Positions 50,476 through 52,249 of a stretch of 52,249 nt of DNA are shown piece after piece. The notes under the pieces are model-generated. The model had not been told where the DNA came from. It did no database searches and worked only from the letters and a program-made list of their open reading frames with translations. This DNA comes from Raineyella sp964528755 (lineage in GTDB: Bacteria; Actinomycetota; Actinomycetes; Propionibacteriales; Propionibacteriaceae): the NCBI GenBank assembly GCA_964528755.1, contig CAZGWN010000013.1, positions 1 through 52,249 of the forward strand. Direction: 5' to 3'. A program made the translations under genes and the position numbers. Numbering within the stretch: the first letter of the stretch is position 1; each line of letters starts with the position of its first letter.

Positions 50476-52249
50476 TCTCGTTGCGGCGATCGGTGAGTTG
50501 GTCGCCGGTGCCGGCGACCTGCCCGGCCCCGGCCAGGTCCTCCTCCACGATCCGCAGCGAGTCGGTGGTCGGATCGAGGTCGAAGACGACCTCGTCGCCC
50601 TCGTGCAGCTTGCCGGACAGCACGGCCCGGGCGAGTTCGTCCTCGATCGTCGACTGGAGCAGCCGGCGCAGCGGCCGGGCGCCGTACACCGGGTCGAAGC
50701 CGGTCCGGGCCAGCCAGTCCTCCGCCGCCTCGGTCGTGCGTACGGTGATCCGCCGATCGGCCATCCGCTTGTTCAGCCGGCCGAGCTGGATCTCCACGAT
50801 CCGGCCGAGTTCCTCCTGGGTCAGCGGCTTGAACAGCACGATCTCGTCGAGCCGGTTGAGGAACTCCGGCTTGAACGAGGCCCGCACCACCCCGAGCACC
50901 GACTCCCGCTTCGTCTCCGGCGACAGGGTCGGATCGGCGAGGTACTGCGAGCCCAGGTTGGAGGTCAGGATGAGGATCGTGTTGCGGAAGTCGACCGTAC
51001 GGCCCTGGCCGTCGGTCAACCGGCCGTCGTCGAGGACCTGCAGCAGGATGTCGAAGACCTCAGGATGGGCCTTCTCGACCTCGTCGAGCAGGATCACCGA
51101 GTACGGGCGGCGGCGGACCGATTCGGTCAGCTGGCCGCCCTCCTCGTAGCCGACGTAGCCCGGAGGGGCGCCGACGAGACGGGCCACCGAGTGCTTCTCG
51201 GAGTACTCGCTCATGTCGATGCGGACCATGCTCGACTCGTCGTCGAACAAGAACTCCGCCAACGACTTGGCCAGCTCCGTCTTGCCGACACCGGTCGGGC
51301 CGAGGAAGAGGAAGGATCCGGTCGGCCGGTTGGGGTCGGAGATCCCGGCCCGGGAGCGGCGGACGGCATCGGCCACCGCGTGGACGGCCTCGGCCTGCCC
51401 GATCAGCCGCCGGCCGAGGTAGTCCTCCATGTGCAGCAGCTTCTCCGACTCGCCCTGGAGCATCTTGCCGACCGGGATGCCGGTCCAGGCGGAGACGACC
51501 TCCGCGATGTCCTGAGCGGTGACCTCCTCGGAGACCATCGGCTTGGTGTTGCGTTCCTCCTCGTCGGCGCTGGCGAGCTGCTGCTCCAGAGCGGGGATCC
51601 GCCCGTAGTTGATCTCCGACGCCTTGGCCAGGTCGCCCTCGCGCTGGGCGCGGTCGGCCTCCGTCCGCAGGGCGTCGATCTGGGAGCGGATCTCGCCGAC
51701 CCGGTTCAGGCCGGACTTCTCCGCCTCCCAACGCTGCTCCAGCCCGCGGAGGTGTTCCTGGGTGTCGGCGAGCTCGGCGTTCAGGCGGGCCAGTCGCTCC
51801 CTGGTGGCGGGGTCGTCCTCCTTCTCCAGGGCCAGTTGCTCCATCGTCAGCCGGTCGACCTTGCGGCGCAGCTCGTCGATCTCGACCGGGGAGGAGTCGA
51901 TCTCCATCCGCAGTCGCGAGGCGGCCTCGTCGATGAGGTCGATGGCCTTGTCGGGCAGCTTGCGGCCGGTGATGTAGCGGTGCGACAGGGTGGCCGCCGC
52001 GACGAGCGCCTGGTCGGTGATGGCGACCTTGTGATGCGCCTCGTAGCGCTCCCGCAGCCCTCGCAGGATCGCGATGGAGTCCTCGACACTCGGCTCGCCG
52101 ACGTACACCTGCTGGAACCGGCGTTCGAACGCGGGGTCCTTCTCGATGTTCTCGCGGTACTCGTCCAGCGTGGTGGCGCCGATCAGTCGCAGCTCACCAC
52201 GGGCCAGCATCGGCTTGAGCATGTTGCCGGCATCCATCGAGGAGTCACC
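50444..52249 (-). CDS. clpB: ATP-dependent chaperone ClpB (N-terminus beyond the window)
   Basis: This is a disaggregase of the Hsp100 family; about 602 C-terminal residues are visible, the frame staying open to the window edge. It enters within nucleotide-binding domain 1 (GDSSMDAGNMLKPMLARGELR, sensor ATTLDEYRENIEKDPAFERRFQ). Next is the coiled-coil middle domain, then domain 2 with Walker A GPTGVGKT (near 51278-51301), Walker B LLDEVEKAHPEV and the arginine-finger region. The last 45 residues are an acidic, Gly-rich tail. No HAIR/HspR-type site can be seen because the promoter lies outside. Confidence 0.96.
   Translation of the reverse strand, partial: GDSSMDAGNMLKPMLARGELRLIGATTLDEYRENIEKDPAFERRFQQVYVGEPSVEDSIAILRGLRERYEAHHKVAITDQALVAAATLSHRYITGRKLPDKAIDLIDEAASRLRMEIDSSPVEIDELRRKVDRLTMEQLALEKEDDPATRERLARLNAELADTQEHLRGLEQRWEAEKSGLNRVGEIRSQIDALRTEADRAQREGDLAKASEINYGRIPALEQQLASADEEERNTKPMVSEEVTAQDIAEVVSAWTGIPVGKMLQGESEKLLHMEDYLGRRLIGQAEAVHAVADAVRRSRAGISDPNRPTGSFLFLGPTGVGKTELAKSLAEFLFDDESSMVRIDMSEYSEKHSVARLVGAPPGYVGYEEGGQLTESVRRRPYSVILLDEVEKAHPEVFDILLQVLDDGRLTDGQGRTVDFRNTILILTSNLGSQYLADPTLSPETKRESVLGVVRASFKPEFLNRLDEIVLFKPLTQEELGRIVEIQLGRLNKRMADRRITVRTTEAAEDWLARTGFDPVYGARPLRRLLQSTIEDELARAVLSGKLHEGDEVVFDLDPTTDSLRIVEEDLAGAGQVAGTGDQLTDRRNEITGDAGEGTA

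Overview
The window is 52 kb of very GC-rich DNA from an actinobacterium. The signs are a bifunctional LysX, a PurF-PurM-DUF3073 block, DUF3151, a class E sortase, frequent GTG starts, and many genes whose start codon sits 6-8 nt after a TAnnnT hexamer, as expected for leaderless mRNAs. The order purA, DUF3151, fba, TrmH-like methyltransferase, pyrE, clpB resembles the purA-to-clpB stretch of Mycobacterium. The gene content would fit a Propionibacteriales member, but genus and species cannot be fixed from the sequence alone.

Layout. 1-3800: the tail of an unknown gene, a secreted GH26-type glycosidase, a hypothetical protein, tRNA-Asp and tRNA-Phe, a repeat-rich spacer and a fructosamine-kinase-family gene. 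3828-31582: mostly minus strand, holding type II NADH dehydrogenase, a hydrolase, DUF3073 and nearly the whole de novo purine pathway (purM, purF, purL, purQ, purS, purC, purB, purD, purA). Interspersed are an M20 peptidase, aminopeptidase N, a plus-strand prsW-lysX pair, a large unknown membrane protein trailing purQ, an AAA ATPase wedged between purD and purB, an orphan AbiEi/DUF559-like gene and a nucleoside phosphorylase coupled to purA. 31782-41773: housekeeping and envelope genes (DUF3151, fba, a GntR regulator, an rRNA/tRNA methyltransferase, LemA, pyrE, sortase E, a spermidine-synthase-like protein, two PspC-domain proteins and a CitE-like lyase).

42228-50475 is the most distinctive region: five plus-strand genes forming a compact Pel-like exopolysaccharide locus. 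They are two strongly similar secreted DUF4832-type proteins, a PelG-like polytopic exporter, a PelF-like GT4 glycosyltransferase with a long disordered tail, and a GHL15-type glycosidase overlapping pelF by 4 nt. A perfect CRP-type palindrome lies between the DUF4832 pair and pelG. No PelD, PelE, PelA, PelB or PelC equivalent is recognisable in the window. clpB (minus strand, cut by the window edge) closes the region.

The intergenic spacers are rich in repeats. There is a dimeric palindromic element at two loci 25 kb apart whose interior is inverted relative to its flanks, a 68-bp near-perfect hairpin upstream of purL, and at least seven arrays of 13-19 bp tandem units.
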